NCBI GenBank assembly: GCA_016932165.1
Contig: JAFGDK010000012.1
Span: 1 to 64,000, forward strand
Source of the DNA: Anaerolineales bacterium
GTDB lineage: Bacteria > Chloroflexota > Anaerolineae > Anaerolineales > UBA11579
Direction of reading: 5' to 3'
Length of the DNA: 64,000 bases
Shown piece after piece: positions 37,368 through 45,915 of the stretch (the stretch's first letter is position 1; every line of letters begins with the position of its first letter). A model generated the notes under the pieces. It was not told the origin of the DNA, did not search any database, and worked only from the letters and a program-made list of their open reading frames with translations. The translations under genes were made by a program, and so were the position numbers.

Positions 37368-38447
37368 ATGAATATTGGAATTCCTAAAGAAAGCCGCCCC
37401 TCAGAATACCGGGTTGGGATGTCCCCCGCCGGTGTAAAACGGCTCACCAATCGCGAGCACAAATGTTTTGTAGAACACGATGCCGGCAAATTTGCGGGAT
37501 TCAGCGACCTGGATTTTGAAAACGCGGGGGCAACAATTGTCTATTCAGCTCACGAAGCCTTCGCACGCGCAGACCTGGTGCTGAAGGTTGCCAGACCGCA
37601 AGAATCAGAACTGGCTTTGATCAGGCCAGGGGCAATATTGTGTGGTTTTCTTCATCTCGCCGCTGCCAGTCAATCCAAGATTGATACTTTGCTTGAAAAC
37701 AAGATCACTACCATCGCTTACGAACAAATCCAAAGGTCAGACGGCAAGCGGCCTGTAATGCGGATGATGAGTGAGCTGGGCGGCAGCCTGCTGCCCCAGA
37801 TTGCTGCTCATTTGCTGCAGAACAACACCGGAGGGAAAGGGATTCTGTTAAATGGGGCTGCTGGAATACCTCCAGCCGAGGTAGTGGTAATTGGGGCAGG
37901 TATGCTCGGCCTGTCGGCGATAAAAGCATTCTGCGGGGCAGGGGCGAATATCACAGCTTTGGATATTTCTACGGAAGCACTGCAAAATGCCAATGCAGTT
38001 TGCCCGCGCATCACCACAATGTATGCAACCAAGGCAAATATTGAGATGACATGCATGTATGCGGATGTTGTCATCGCAGCAGCAGGAATCCCCGGTCAGA
38101 TCGCACCGCAGATCATCACCAGGGAGATTCTGAAAAAGATGAAACCGCGTTCGATCATCATTGACGCTGGAATTGACCAGGGAGGCTGTCTGGAAACCTC
38201 CCGCCCAACCACGCATGAAAACCCTACATTTATTGTGGATAACGTAATTCACTACTGTGTCCCCAATATCTCCAGCATTGTTGCCAGAACGGCGACAAAT
38301 GCTTTCTCCAATGTGATCTTTCAATACATTGATGATGTTGCCAATCTTGGGATAGAGGCGGCGGTTAAAGCCAACCCTGAGATTCAAAAAGCTGTTTGCA
38401 CACACGAGGGCAAAATCCAGAACCTGCTTAACCTAACACACGATTAA
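37368..38447 (+). CDS. Alanine dehydrogenase-like NAD-dependent enzyme
   Basis: A 359-residue member of the alanine dehydrogenase / pyridine nucleotide transhydrogenase alpha family. The substrate-site lysine K73 (LVLKVARP) and histidine H96 (GFLHLAA) are present, with a Rossmann motif GAGMLG at 176-181 and the family signature IDQGGC near the C-terminal third. Alanine dehydrogenase interconverts alanine with pyruvate and ammonia using NAD; the PNLSSIVART-type loop differs from typical Ald, so a related amino-acid dehydrogenase is possible. I chose the ATG at 37368 because AGGAG lies just upstream; an in-frame ATG at 37314 overlaps promoter sequence. It is followed after 13 bases by the CoA-transferase gene. 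Confidence 0.78.
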   Translation: MNIGIPKESRPSEYRVGMSPAGVKRLTNREHKCFVEHDAGKFAGFSDLDFENAGATIVYSAHEAFARADLVLKVARPQESELALIRPGAILCGFLHLAAASQSKIDTLLENKITTIAYEQIQRSDGKRPVMRMMSELGGSLLPQIAAHLLQNNTGGKGILLNGAAGIPPAEVVVIGAGMLGLSAIKAFCGAGANITALDISTEALQNANAVCPRITTMYATKANIEMTCMYADVVIAAAGIPGQIAPQIITREILKKMKPRSIIIDAGIDQGGCLETSRPTTHENPTFIVDNVIHYCVPNISSIVARTATNAFSNVIFQYIDDVANLGIEAAVKANPEIQKAVCTHEGKIQNLLNLTHD

Positions 38448-38460
38448 CAGGAATACTGCA

Positions 38461-39762
38461 ATGGAATGGATCAATAGATACAAATCACGTGTTGTCACAG
38501 CTGAAGAAGCGGTGAAGAACATCGAGGATAACTTCCGCCTATTCATGACCGGCAATGTATCAGTACCTTTGAAGTTATTGGCCGCTCTGGTTGATCACGC
38601 CCCTAATTTGAAAGATGTGGAGATCGTACAGGCACTTACCATCGGCGCGCAGGATTATGCTGCTCCTGAGATGGAAGGCCATTTGAGAATCAATACCATT
38701 TTTATCGACGGGAACGTTCGTCCAGCCGTGCACGAAGGACGGGCTGATTTCACCCCGGTGCTGTTATCTGAATTTCCTCTTCTTTTTACCCGAGGGTTGC
38801 TTCCCCTGGACGTAGCTTTAATTCACGTTTCTCCCCCAGATGAGCACGGCTTCTGCAGCCTGGGTGTTGAAGTGGGCTTAACCAAAAGCGCAGCCAATGC
38901 TGCCCGGATTGTGATCGCTGAAGTCAACCAGCAGATGCCGCGTGCGCTGGGTGATTCATTCGTCCACGTAAGCAAACTTGATTACATGGTTCCGGTGGAT
39001 TATGACTTACCGGAGCACGCCATGAGTGCGGTAGGCCCAACCGAAACCACCAGGCAAATTGCAGGATATTGCGCCGAATTGATCCCAGATGAAGCCACCA
39101 TGCAAATGGGGATTGGCGCGATCCCGGATGCGGTGTTAAAACACCTGTATGATAAAAAGGATTTAGGGATCCATACAGAGCTGTTTTCAGATGGGGTAAT
39201 TGATTTGGTGAATGCCGGAGTCATCACAAACGCTAAAAAAACGCTTCACCAGGGCAAGATCATCGCCGGATTCATCATCGGAACCAAAAAACTGTACCGC
39301 TGGGTGCATGATAACCCCCTGATTGAGTTCCACCCGACAGAATACGTTAACGATCCTTTTGTGATCGCACAAAATCGCCGGATGGTGGCGATAAATTCCG
39401 CTATTGAGGTCGATCTCACCGGCCAAATCTGTGCTGACAGTATCGGGTCTAAGTTGTACAGCGGTGTTGGAGGTCAGTTGGATTTTATCTACGGTGCAGC
39501 CCGTTCCCACGAGGGCGTTCCAATTATCACCCTGCCAAGCACTGCCAAGGAAGATGAGATCAGCCGGATTATGCCCATGCTCAAACAGGGCGCCGGGGTG
39601 GTCACCTCCCGCAATCATGTCCATTATGTGATCACCGAATATGGAATTGCAGACCTGTACGGCAAGACAATCCGCCAAAGAGCCCAGGCCTTGATTAATG
39701 TGGCCCATCCAAAGTTTAGGGACAAACTGACCGCAAAAGCCAAGGAGATGAATTACATCTAA
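38461..39762 (+). CDS. Acetyl-CoA hydrolase/CoA-transferase family protein
   Basis: A 433-residue member of the Cat1 / 4-hydroxybutyrate CoA-transferase family. Visible marks are the likely catalytic glutamate in IHTELFSDGV, and the CoA-site stretch VGGQLDFIYGA with GSKLYSG before it. Such enzymes move CoA between acyl-CoA and acetate or release acetate from acetyl-CoA, a common energy-saving step in fermenters. It lies 13 bases after the alanine dehydrogenase-like gene and 2 bases before pyruvate kinase, so the three are probably one operon. The exact acyl donor and acceptor cannot be told from sequence. Confidence 0.88.
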   Translation: MEWINRYKSRVVTAEEAVKNIEDNFRLFMTGNVSVPLKLLAALVDHAPNLKDVEIVQALTIGAQDYAAPEMEGHLRINTIFIDGNVRPAVHEGRADFTPVLLSEFPLLFTRGLLPLDVALIHVSPPDEHGFCSLGVEVGLTKSAANAARIVIAEVNQQMPRALGDSFVHVSKLDYMVPVDYDLPEHAMSAVGPTETTRQIAGYCAELIPDEATMQMGIGAIPDAVLKHLYDKKDLGIHTELFSDGVIDLVNAGVITNAKKTLHQGKIIAGFIIGTKKLYRWVHDNPLIEFHPTEYVNDPFVIAQNRRMVAINSAIEVDLTGQICADSIGSKLYSGVGGQLDFIYGAARSHEGVPIITLPSTAKEDEISRIMPMLKQGAGVVTSRNHVHYVITEYGIADLYGKTIRQRAQALINVAHPKFRDKLTAKAKEMNYI

Positions 39763-39764
39763 TC

Positions 39765-41192
39765 ATGTTATCTAACCGCAGAACCAAAATCGTCGCTACC
39801 ATCGGCCCAGCCACCCAGGATGAGGTCAATCTGCAAAAGCTGATCAAAGCAGGGATGAATGTGGCCAGGTTGAATTTCTCGCACGGCACCTATGATCTGC
39901 ATGAACAAACCTACAATCACTTGCGAAACATCAGCCACCGAATGGGAATTCCGGTTTGTATCATGCAAGACCTTCAAGGAGTGAAGATTCGCACCGGTGA
40001 AATCTTCATGACGATTTATCCCGGCGAAACTGTGACCCTGACCACCGAACCTCCGATTGATGATACCCATATCTTTGTCGATTTTCCCGACATGCACCGG
40101 TACATGGAACCGGGCAAGCGAATCTTGCTGGATGATGGCAATCTGGAATTAAAAGTAGAACAGGTGGAGGGGAAGGAGATCACCTGTAGAGTCATCACTG
40201 GCGGTGAGGTGAGGCCCAACAAAGGTGTCAATTTGCCCGGGACAACCTTGGACATTCCAGGCTTCACAGAAAAAGATGAGGAAGATCTTAAGTTTGGCAT
40301 GTCCCTTGGCGTCGACGCGGTGGCGGTCTCTTTCGTCACCAGCGCTGAGGATATCTCCCGCGTGCGGCGGGCAATCAGTGAGATAGGTGATAAAAAAAAT
40401 TCACCAATCGTAATTGCCAAACTGGAGCGTCCTGAAGCATTGAACAATCTGGAAGAGATCATCCAAATCGCAGATGGAGTGATGGTGGCCAGAGGAGACC
40501 TGGGAGTAGAAATGCCCCCTCAAGAGGTGCCGATCATCCAGAAAAAGATCATCGAAACAGCCAACAGGCATCTGAAGATTGTGATCACTGCCACCCAGAT
40601 GCTGGATTCAATGATCCACAACCCGCGCCCTACCCGAGCCGAAACCACCGACGTGGCCAATGCGATCTTCGATGGCTCAGATGCGGTGATGCTCTCTGGC
40701 GAAACCGCGGTAGGCGAATACCCCACCGAAACGATCATGATGATGGAAGCGATTATCTGCGAATCTGAAAAACATCTCAAGGAATGGGGCCGCTGGCACG
40801 GGTCACAATCTATCCAGTACAGCGATGACGCCGAGGCGATTGCCGGGGCAGCCAAAGAACTGGCCCACGACCTGCATGTAAGCGCGGTGGTGGTATTCAC
40901 CCAATCCGGCCGGACAGCCAGGATCATGTCAAAGGAAAGGCCGCGCGTGCCAATCGTGGGTTTCACCCCGGAGGATGACACCTTCAATAAAATGGCACTC
41001 TACCACGGTGTGTACCCATACAAAATTAAGAAGGCGCATTCGCTTGAAGAGATGCTGGCGTATGTGGATGAAGCCATGGTTGCTGCAACCCCGATTAAGT
41101 CTGGGCAGGAAGTAGTGGTGGTGTGCAGCTTCCCGGTCGGCAGCTATCTGCCGCCGAACCTGGCTTTGCTGCATAAGATCGGTGTGCATTGA
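39765..41192 (+). CDS. pyk: Pyruvate kinase
   Basis: A 475-residue pyruvate kinase of usual length. Near the start it reads RRTKIVATIGPA, with the metal/phosphate-site motif MNVARLNFSHG. The active-site block IVIAKLERPEALNN and the MVARGDLGVE motif are present, followed by the ITATQMLDSM helix and a complete C-terminal allosteric domain. It catalyses the last ATP-forming step of glycolysis (phosphoenolpyruvate to pyruvate) in the cytoplasm. There is no extra C-terminal PEP-utiliser domain. Start is 2 bases after the previous stop; a GGAG site lies unusually far upstream, so coupling is likely. A strong terminator follows 42 bases after the stop. Confidence 0.95.
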   Translation: MLSNRRTKIVATIGPATQDEVNLQKLIKAGMNVARLNFSHGTYDLHEQTYNHLRNISHRMGIPVCIMQDLQGVKIRTGEIFMTIYPGETVTLTTEPPIDDTHIFVDFPDMHRYMEPGKRILLDDGNLELKVEQVEGKEITCRVITGGEVRPNKGVNLPGTTLDIPGFTEKDEEDLKFGMSLGVDAVAVSFVTSAEDISRVRRAISEIGDKKNSPIVIAKLERPEALNNLEEIIQIADGVMVARGDLGVEMPPQEVPIIQKKIIETANRHLKIVITATQMLDSMIHNPRPTRAETTDVANAIFDGSDAVMLSGETAVGEYPTETIMMMEAIICESEKHLKEWGRWHGSQSIQYSDDAEAIAGAAKELAHDLHVSAVVVFTQSGRTARIMSKERPRVPIVGFTPEDDTFNKMALYHGVYPYKIKKAHSLEEMLAYVDEAMVAATPIKSGQEVVVVCSFPVGSYLPPNLALLHKIGVH

Positions 41193-41234
41193 GGATTATA
41201 GGCAAAGCCTCGGTAACCATCCGCCATTGATCAG

Positions 41235-41267
41235 AAAAAACGCCGCCCTGATCGGACGGCGTTTTTT
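41235..41267. terminator. Bidirectional Rho-independent terminator
   Basis: An 11-bp perfect stem (AAAAAACGCCG at 41235-41245 with CGGCGTTTTTT at 41257-41267) gives a GC-rich hairpin with a T-tract on either strand. It lies between pyruvate kinase on + and the 2-oxoacid oxidoreductase beta subunit on -, and should serve both converging operons. Confidence 0.9.
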
Positions 41268-41286
41268 AAGTCTCCAAATATCCAGC

Positions 41287-42315
41287 TTAGAACATCTGGG
41301 CGTTGATCAGATCGAGCATCCCTTTTGGGGGACGAAGCTCTTCCTGTTGCATCCGGTTCAGAGCACGGTCCTCAGGCAGTTCGTACAGATCGATTAAAGA
41401 TTTCGAGCTGGTATCCACAAAGATCAAGCCGGTGAGAAGGATGTCCTTCTGGTTGGCCTCCTGGACAGTTTTGATGGCATTGATCCGGTCGTAGGGATCA
41501 TAATCACGATCCAGCTTTTGAAGCACTACCTTGGAGCCATCATGCATCGTCACCTGCTGGACTGACCCTTCTTCAAATCCATCCTCAACTGTAATTTCTT
41601 GTTCTTTTGGAATAAAGTTGAAGTCGTGGATCATCTCACGGTGCTGTTTGCCCCAGCTGTAAGAGTGGTGGGATTCATCCCGGTTGTTAAAGGTCACACA
41701 CGGGCTGATGATATCCAAAACGGAGATTCCATCGTGGCTGAAGGCTGCTTTCACCAGTTCCTTGACCTGAGCCGCATCACCGGCAAAGGATCTGGCAACG
41801 AAGGTGGCAGATGATGCCAGCGCTTCCAGTACGATGTCGATTGGCATATATAGGTTTTCACCCTGGCTTTTTAGCCGCAGCCCCAGCTCAGCCGTGGCAG
41901 AGAATTGTCCCTTGGTGAGGCCGTAAACGCCATTATTCGCCACAATATACACCAGCGGCAGGTTGCGGCGGATGACATGCTTGAAATGTCCCATACCGAT
42001 ATTGGAAGTATCGCCGTCCCCGCTCATGGCAATCGCTTTCAGGCGGTGATCGCCAAATAAGCCGCCGGTGGCAACCGCTGGCATACGTCCGTGCAGGCTG
42101 TTGAAGCCAAACGAACGTCCCATGAAATAGGTCGGGCTCTTGCTGGAGCAGCCGATCCCGCTGAATTTGAGTACATTTTCAGGGAGCAGGTCCAGCTCAT
42201 AAGCGGCAGCCATGATCTGGTTGTTGATCGAGTTATGACCACATCCCGCACACAGGGTTGTGGGAGCGCCGCGGTAATCTGCTTTGGTCAATCCAACATT
42301 ATTTGTCTCAGCCAT
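41287..42315 (-). CDS. 2-oxoacid:ferredoxin oxidoreductase, beta subunit
   Basis: A 342-residue thiamine-diphosphate-binding beta subunit. It has the N-terminal cysteines of the family (LCAGCGHNSI, GIGCSSK), the ThDP/Mg motif GDGDTSNIG, then VANNGVYGLTKGQ. With the alpha/gamma subunit encoded just upstream it decarboxylates a 2-oxoacid (2-oxoglutarate, pyruvate or branched-chain) to acyl-CoA while reducing ferredoxin. The sequence resembles the KorB group, but the substrate is not certain. A GGAAGG ribosome-binding site precedes the ATG, which follows the upstream stop after a single base. No ferredoxin-like delta subunit is encoded nearby. Confidence 0.92.
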   Translation of the reverse strand: MAETNNVGLTKADYRGAPTTLCAGCGHNSINNQIMAAAYELDLLPENVLKFSGIGCSSKSPTYFMGRSFGFNSLHGRMPAVATGGLFGDHRLKAIAMSGDGDTSNIGMGHFKHVIRRNLPLVYIVANNGVYGLTKGQFSATAELGLRLKSQGENLYMPIDIVLEALASSATFVARSFAGDAAQVKELVKAAFSHDGISVLDIISPCVTFNNRDESHHSYSWGKQHREMIHDFNFIPKEQEITVEDGFEEGSVQQVTMHDGSKVVLQKLDRDYDPYDRINAIKTVQEANQKDILLTGLIFVDTSSKSLIDLYELPEDRALNRMQQEELRPPKGMLDLINAQMF

Positions 42316-42316
42316 C

Positions 42317-44158
42317 TTATTTTCCTTCCATATCGAGGATCGCCTTTGTCAGCCAGGCGGCAGACAAGGGCAGACCATCATGTTTGGGAAGTGATTTCAT
42401 CTTTCCGCAGCCGGTGGGATATTCCATATTTAAAATCTGCCAAAGCTGACCGTCCCGATTCAATTCGGGGACAAAGATCAGATTCTTTTCCTCGATGAAC
42501 TGGATCACCTCCTCATGTAACGGCAGAGACCGCAGGCGGAGGAAATCAACCTCAATCCCTTCTTCCCGCAGATAGTCAATTGTCTCAAGAATCGCCATTT
42601 CAGTGGAACCATACCCAATAATGCCGATCTCGGCTTTCCCAGACCCGATCAATTCTGGTTTGGGCGTGTACTTCAGGGCAGTCTTAAATTTCTTCTTCAA
42701 CCGGAGCATGTTAACTTCCCAATCTACCGGGTCTTCAGTGTAGGCCGCATATTCATCGTGTCCAGTCCCGCGGGCAAAGTAAGCCGCCCCGGGCATTTTA
42801 TTCCCCGGCAGTGTGCGGTAGGTGATCGCATCCCCATCCACATCCAGATACCGTCCCCATTGCTTACCAAATTTCTTGGCGAAGTTCTCAAAGTCTTCTT
42901 CCCAGAGCACTTTGCCGCGGTCCATATCCACCTCAGGATACTGATATTTTTCAGACATCCAGTGGTTCATGCCCAGGTCCAGATCAGTCAGCACAAACAC
43001 CGGTGTTTGCACCTGTTCGGCAATATCCAGCGCTTTCCAGCCAAACTCAAAACACTCGGTGACACTGGAGGGGAACAAAATGATATGCTGAGTATCGCCA
43101 TGGCCCAGAAAATAAACCTGGGTGAGGTCTCCCTGAGCAGTGCGAGTGGGCAATCCCGTGCTGGGACCTACCCGCTGCACATCCCAGATTACCACCGGGA
43201 TTTCAGAGTAATAGGCCAGACCGACAAACTCCGTCATCAGGCTTAATCCGGGGCCGGAGGTCGAAGTCATCGCCCGCAGACCAGCCCAGCCCGCTCCGAT
43301 CGACATGCCAATGGCAGATAATTCATCCTCAGCCTGGACAATGGCATAGGATTTGCCCCCGTCAACCAAATCATCCCGCAAACCACCAATATACGCGCCT
43401 AAAGATTCCGCCAGGGTGGAAGCTGGTGTTATCGGGTACCAGGCACAAAACTGCACACCGCCAAAAATCGCTCCCAGAGCTGCAGCGGTATTGCCGTCTG
43501 CCATTACGTAGCCATCGGTCAGGTTGAGCGGTTCAACATAGAAGGGATCAGTCTTCTCGAGGTTTTCAGCTGCCCACTGATAAGCTTTATCAATCACACC
43601 CATGTTGAGATCAATCGGTGTTTGCTTCCCGCTAAAATGGTATTCAATCGCTGACCGAATCATGCTCATGTCGATCTCCAGCATCTGGCTGAGGACACCG
43701 ACATAGACCATATTGGCAACGTAATCCCTCAATTTGGGCGGTGCACCGGAATCTTTGGCCAGTTCTTTAGCTGGCATAGGGTAAATTGAAATATCCTCCC
43801 GGTTCAGATCCACCCGGATATGATCGGCATAATAAAATGCCCCGCCAGGTTCAACTTTGGCCAAATCCTCCTGGATGGTAGCCGGATTCATTGCCACCAC
43901 GATCTGGTGAGTCTCACTGCGAGCAGTGTAGCCATTTTTGTTAACCCGGATAGTGTACCAGGTGGGAAGCCCCTGAATATTGGAGGGAAATAGATTTTTC
44001 CCCGAGACCGGGATCCCCATTTTGAAGAAGGCACGCTGTAAAGTGAGGTTTGAAGTCTGGCTGCCCGACCCGTTGACAGTGGCAACTGTCATTGAGAAGT
44101 CATTCGCCAGCTTCTCTATCGAACCATTTCCTTTAATCTTTTCCTGGATACCAGACAT
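42317..44158 (-). CDS. 2-oxoacid:ferredoxin oxidoreductase, fused gamma-alpha subunit
   Basis: A 613-residue subunit with the gamma domain at about 1-190 (starting near TVATVNGSGSQTSN) fused to the alpha domain from about 200 (WYPITPASTLAESL, the AEDELSAIGMSIGA block, TSTSGPGLSLM) and a transketolase C-like domain at the end. This gamma-alpha fusion is typical of KorA-type and archaeal-type enzymes. With the beta subunit it yields acyl-CoA, CO2 and reduced ferredoxin in the cytoplasm. AAGGAG sits upstream of the ATG. The GntR/FadR-type regulator gene lies 57 bases upstream on the same strand and may control this pair. Confidence 0.92.
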   Translation of the reverse strand: MSGIQEKIKGNGSIEKLANDFSMTVATVNGSGSQTSNLTLQRAFFKMGIPVSGKNLFPSNIQGLPTWYTIRVNKNGYTARSETHQIVVAMNPATIQEDLAKVEPGGAFYYADHIRVDLNREDISIYPMPAKELAKDSGAPPKLRDYVANMVYVGVLSQMLEIDMSMIRSAIEYHFSGKQTPIDLNMGVIDKAYQWAAENLEKTDPFYVEPLNLTDGYVMADGNTAAALGAIFGGVQFCAWYPITPASTLAESLGAYIGGLRDDLVDGGKSYAIVQAEDELSAIGMSIGAGWAGLRAMTSTSGPGLSLMTEFVGLAYYSEIPVVIWDVQRVGPSTGLPTRTAQGDLTQVYFLGHGDTQHIILFPSSVTECFEFGWKALDIAEQVQTPVFVLTDLDLGMNHWMSEKYQYPEVDMDRGKVLWEEDFENFAKKFGKQWGRYLDVDGDAITYRTLPGNKMPGAAYFARGTGHDEYAAYTEDPVDWEVNMLRLKKKFKTALKYTPKPELIGSGKAEIGIIGYGSTEMAILETIDYLREEGIEVDFLRLRSLPLHEEVIQFIEEKNLIFVPELNRDGQLWQILNMEYPTGCGKMKSLPKHDGLPLSAAWLTKAILDMEGK

Positions 44159-44215
44159 AGAATCTCCTTGGTTCCTTTTTGATGATGATCCTTTGTTGCT
44201 AATATAACCGCCAAA

Positions 44216-44884
44216 CTATCTGGCGTTTCGATCCTTAATTAAGTCCATATGAGCCAGCAGCAAACGGTAGCCCTGATCAAAATCACCCTGGGCTAATGCT
44301 TGCACAATCTGGGAATGGTACTGCCATACAGATTTGAGATAGGCTAATTCAGTATACTGGTTTAAGCCCACAGCTTCGTAAGCGTCCCAATAGGCTTCCA
44401 GCAGTCCAACCACAAAAACATTCTCCAGTTTGCTGTAGATCGTCATGTGCAGGGCGCGGTGTTCTGCATGGGGCAGCTGCGGGGGTGAGGCCGAGAGTTT
44501 GGCATTGGCTTTATCTACCAGTTTTTGGAGGACCTCGATATCTGCAGGGGTAAGTTTTTCAACCGCCTGGTACCAATTATTGGCCTCAATCTGAATCCGC
44601 AAGGCTGAAAAATCCTGAAAATATGCCGGGTTTACGGAAAGCGCATAGGATAAACTCTGTTTAACTGCTGGCGTAAACGAGTATGGTCGCAGGGTAATTC
44701 CATGATGCGGCTGCACATCCACAAAGCCTAAACTGCGCGCCACGCTGAGCTGCTCGCGCAGTTTGGCAATACTCACCCGGTTTTCTTTTCCAATTTTTTG
44801 CAGGGAAGGAATATCAGCACAATCCGCGCTGCCATTCTCCCGCCTGGCTCTCGAAAGATATTTGATCAGGTCAAAATCGCTCAT
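44216..44884 (-). CDS. GntR/FadR-type transcriptional regulator with FCD domain
   Basis: A 222-residue regulator. The N-terminal winged helix (about 1-70) includes VSIAKLREQLSVARSLGFV and a wing HHGITLRPY; the C-terminal half is an all-helical FCD ligand domain with candidate metal-binding histidines in HAEHRALHM, YHSQIVQAL and LLAHMDLI. The HTH differs from canonical GntR, so I assign it mainly from the FCD half. FCD regulators commonly respond to organic acids or acyl-CoA. It precedes the 2-oxoacid oxidoreductase genes on the same strand, so a 2-oxoacid or related compound is a plausible effector. Two GAT...ATC palindromes lie between its promoter and start. Confidence 0.82.
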   Translation of the reverse strand: MSDFDLIKYLSRARRENGSADCADIPSLQKIGKENRVSIAKLREQLSVARSLGFVDVQPHHGITLRPYSFTPAVKQSLSYALSVNPAYFQDFSALRIQIEANNWYQAVEKLTPADIEVLQKLVDKANAKLSASPPQLPHAEHRALHMTIYSKLENVFVVGLLEAYWDAYEAVGLNQYTELAYLKSVWQYHSQIVQALAQGDFDQGYRLLLAHMDLIKDRNAR

Positions 44885-44907
44885 TGTGTTTCTCTATCCA
44901 ACCGGGT

Positions 44908-44936
44908 GATAATTGATCAGTTTGATAATATTAATC
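44908..44936. promoter_or_regulatory. Possible operator of the FCD regulator
   Basis: Two imperfect palindromes with GAT and ATC ends lie side by side in the leader of the regulator gene: GATAATTGATC at 44908-44918 and GATAATATTAATC at 44924-44936. They sit just downstream of the predicted transcription start, a usual place for autorepression. There is no direct evidence that the regulator binds them. Confidence 0.35.
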
Positions 44937-44956
44937 GGATGAATTAGAGGATTTCT

Positions 44957-44984
44957 ATTATACACAATACTTTCTATGGCACAA
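44957..44984 (-). promoter_or_regulatory. Candidate promoter of the FCD regulator gene
   Basis: On the - strand TTGTGC (44979-44984) and a perfect TATAAT (44957-44962) are separated by 16 bases. Transcription would start near 44950 and give a leader of about 65 bases that covers the paired GAT...ATC palindromes. Confidence 0.6.
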
Positions 44985-45021
44985 GGGAAGTCAGAATCAA
45001 GAATTTTTATCCGGGCACAGA

Positions 45022-45915
45022 TTACTGGAAAAGGTCAGGCAAAGTGCGCAGGGCTGCGGCAAGCCGTACGCCGTACCATGAGATCAGGCTGCCGTCGATT
45101 AAGCGGATTTTGCCATTACGCACAGCCGGCGTATCCGCGAGGGCATGTTCCAGAACAGCACGATCCGCCGGGGAGAATTTGTAAGGTTCATCTGGCAGCA
45201 GGATCAATTCGGGTTGGGCGGCAATCACCTCCCCGGCTGTGATCCGGGGATACCGAGTGTCTCGCTCACCAGGCGGTTCGGCCTCCCCCAGACCCAGATC
45301 CGCTTCCAGGGGATACAACCGCTCTCGCTCAGCAAACACATTATGCCCGCCAAAAAGGCTGAGCACGTCAGCCATGTAGGTATCCTGGTTGAAGGTCATC
45401 CACCAATCCATTCCCTTGTGGACACCTATCCAGATCGGACAGAAATATGGGATCTGGGGCATAGAATCTGCTGCAGCCCGGGCATAATCCAATCCAACCT
45501 GCAGCCCGTTGATCTGCGCAATGACCTTATCTGTGTGAAACAGCCCCAAAAGCTGGCGCAAAAAGAACATCCCATCATCCACACTCCTGGGGAAAACAAC
45601 CCAAACGGGAATATTTAACCCGGCAAGAGCTTCAACAGCATGCTTATCCGTCTCTTCCTGCCCGGCAATGACCAGATCGGGCTCCAATTCAGCGAGTACC
45701 TCAAGGTTGGGAAATTGGGGTCCGCCAACCCTCACGATGGCAGCCAGCTCTGCTGCCGGGCGGGTACAATAATCTGAGATCCCGACAACCGACCCGCCAA
45801 ATCCGAGCGCGAACAAACTCTCTGTAACTGAAGGTACCAGGGAAACCACCCGCTGAGGGGGATTTTCCCAGTGGGGCATTTGATATTGTGGGTGTGGCGA
45901 GAGACCCACTTTCAC
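45022..45915 (-). CDS. Cytoplasmic BtuF-like helical-backbone metal receptor protein
   Basis: A 297-residue protein of the periplasmic-binding-protein family used by cobalamin and siderophore ABC transporters (VSLVPSVTESLFALG, LEPDLVIAGQE, a long backbone helix). It lacks a signal peptide or lipoprotein cysteine: the start MKVGLSPHPQYQ is polar. No ABC permease or ATPase gene lies nearby. It starts with GTG overlapping the stop of the M20 amidohydrolase gene by 4 bases (GTGA), so the two are translationally coupled. Similar signal-less members are seen in bacteria with unclear roles, possibly cytoplasmic corrinoid or metal binding. I cannot assign a ligand. Confidence 0.8.
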   Translation of the reverse strand: MKVGLSPHPQYQMPHWENPPQRVVSLVPSVTESLFALGFGGSVVGISDYCTRPAAELAAIVRVGGPQFPNLEVLAELEPDLVIAGQEETDKHAVEALAGLNIPVWVVFPRSVDDGMFFLRQLLGLFHTDKVIAQINGLQVGLDYARAAADSMPQIPYFCPIWIGVHKGMDWWMTFNQDTYMADVLSLFGGHNVFAERERLYPLEADLGLGEAEPPGERDTRYPRITAGEVIAAQPELILLPDEPYKFSPADRAVLEHALADTPAVRNGKIRLIDGSLISWYGVRLAAALRTLPDLFQ

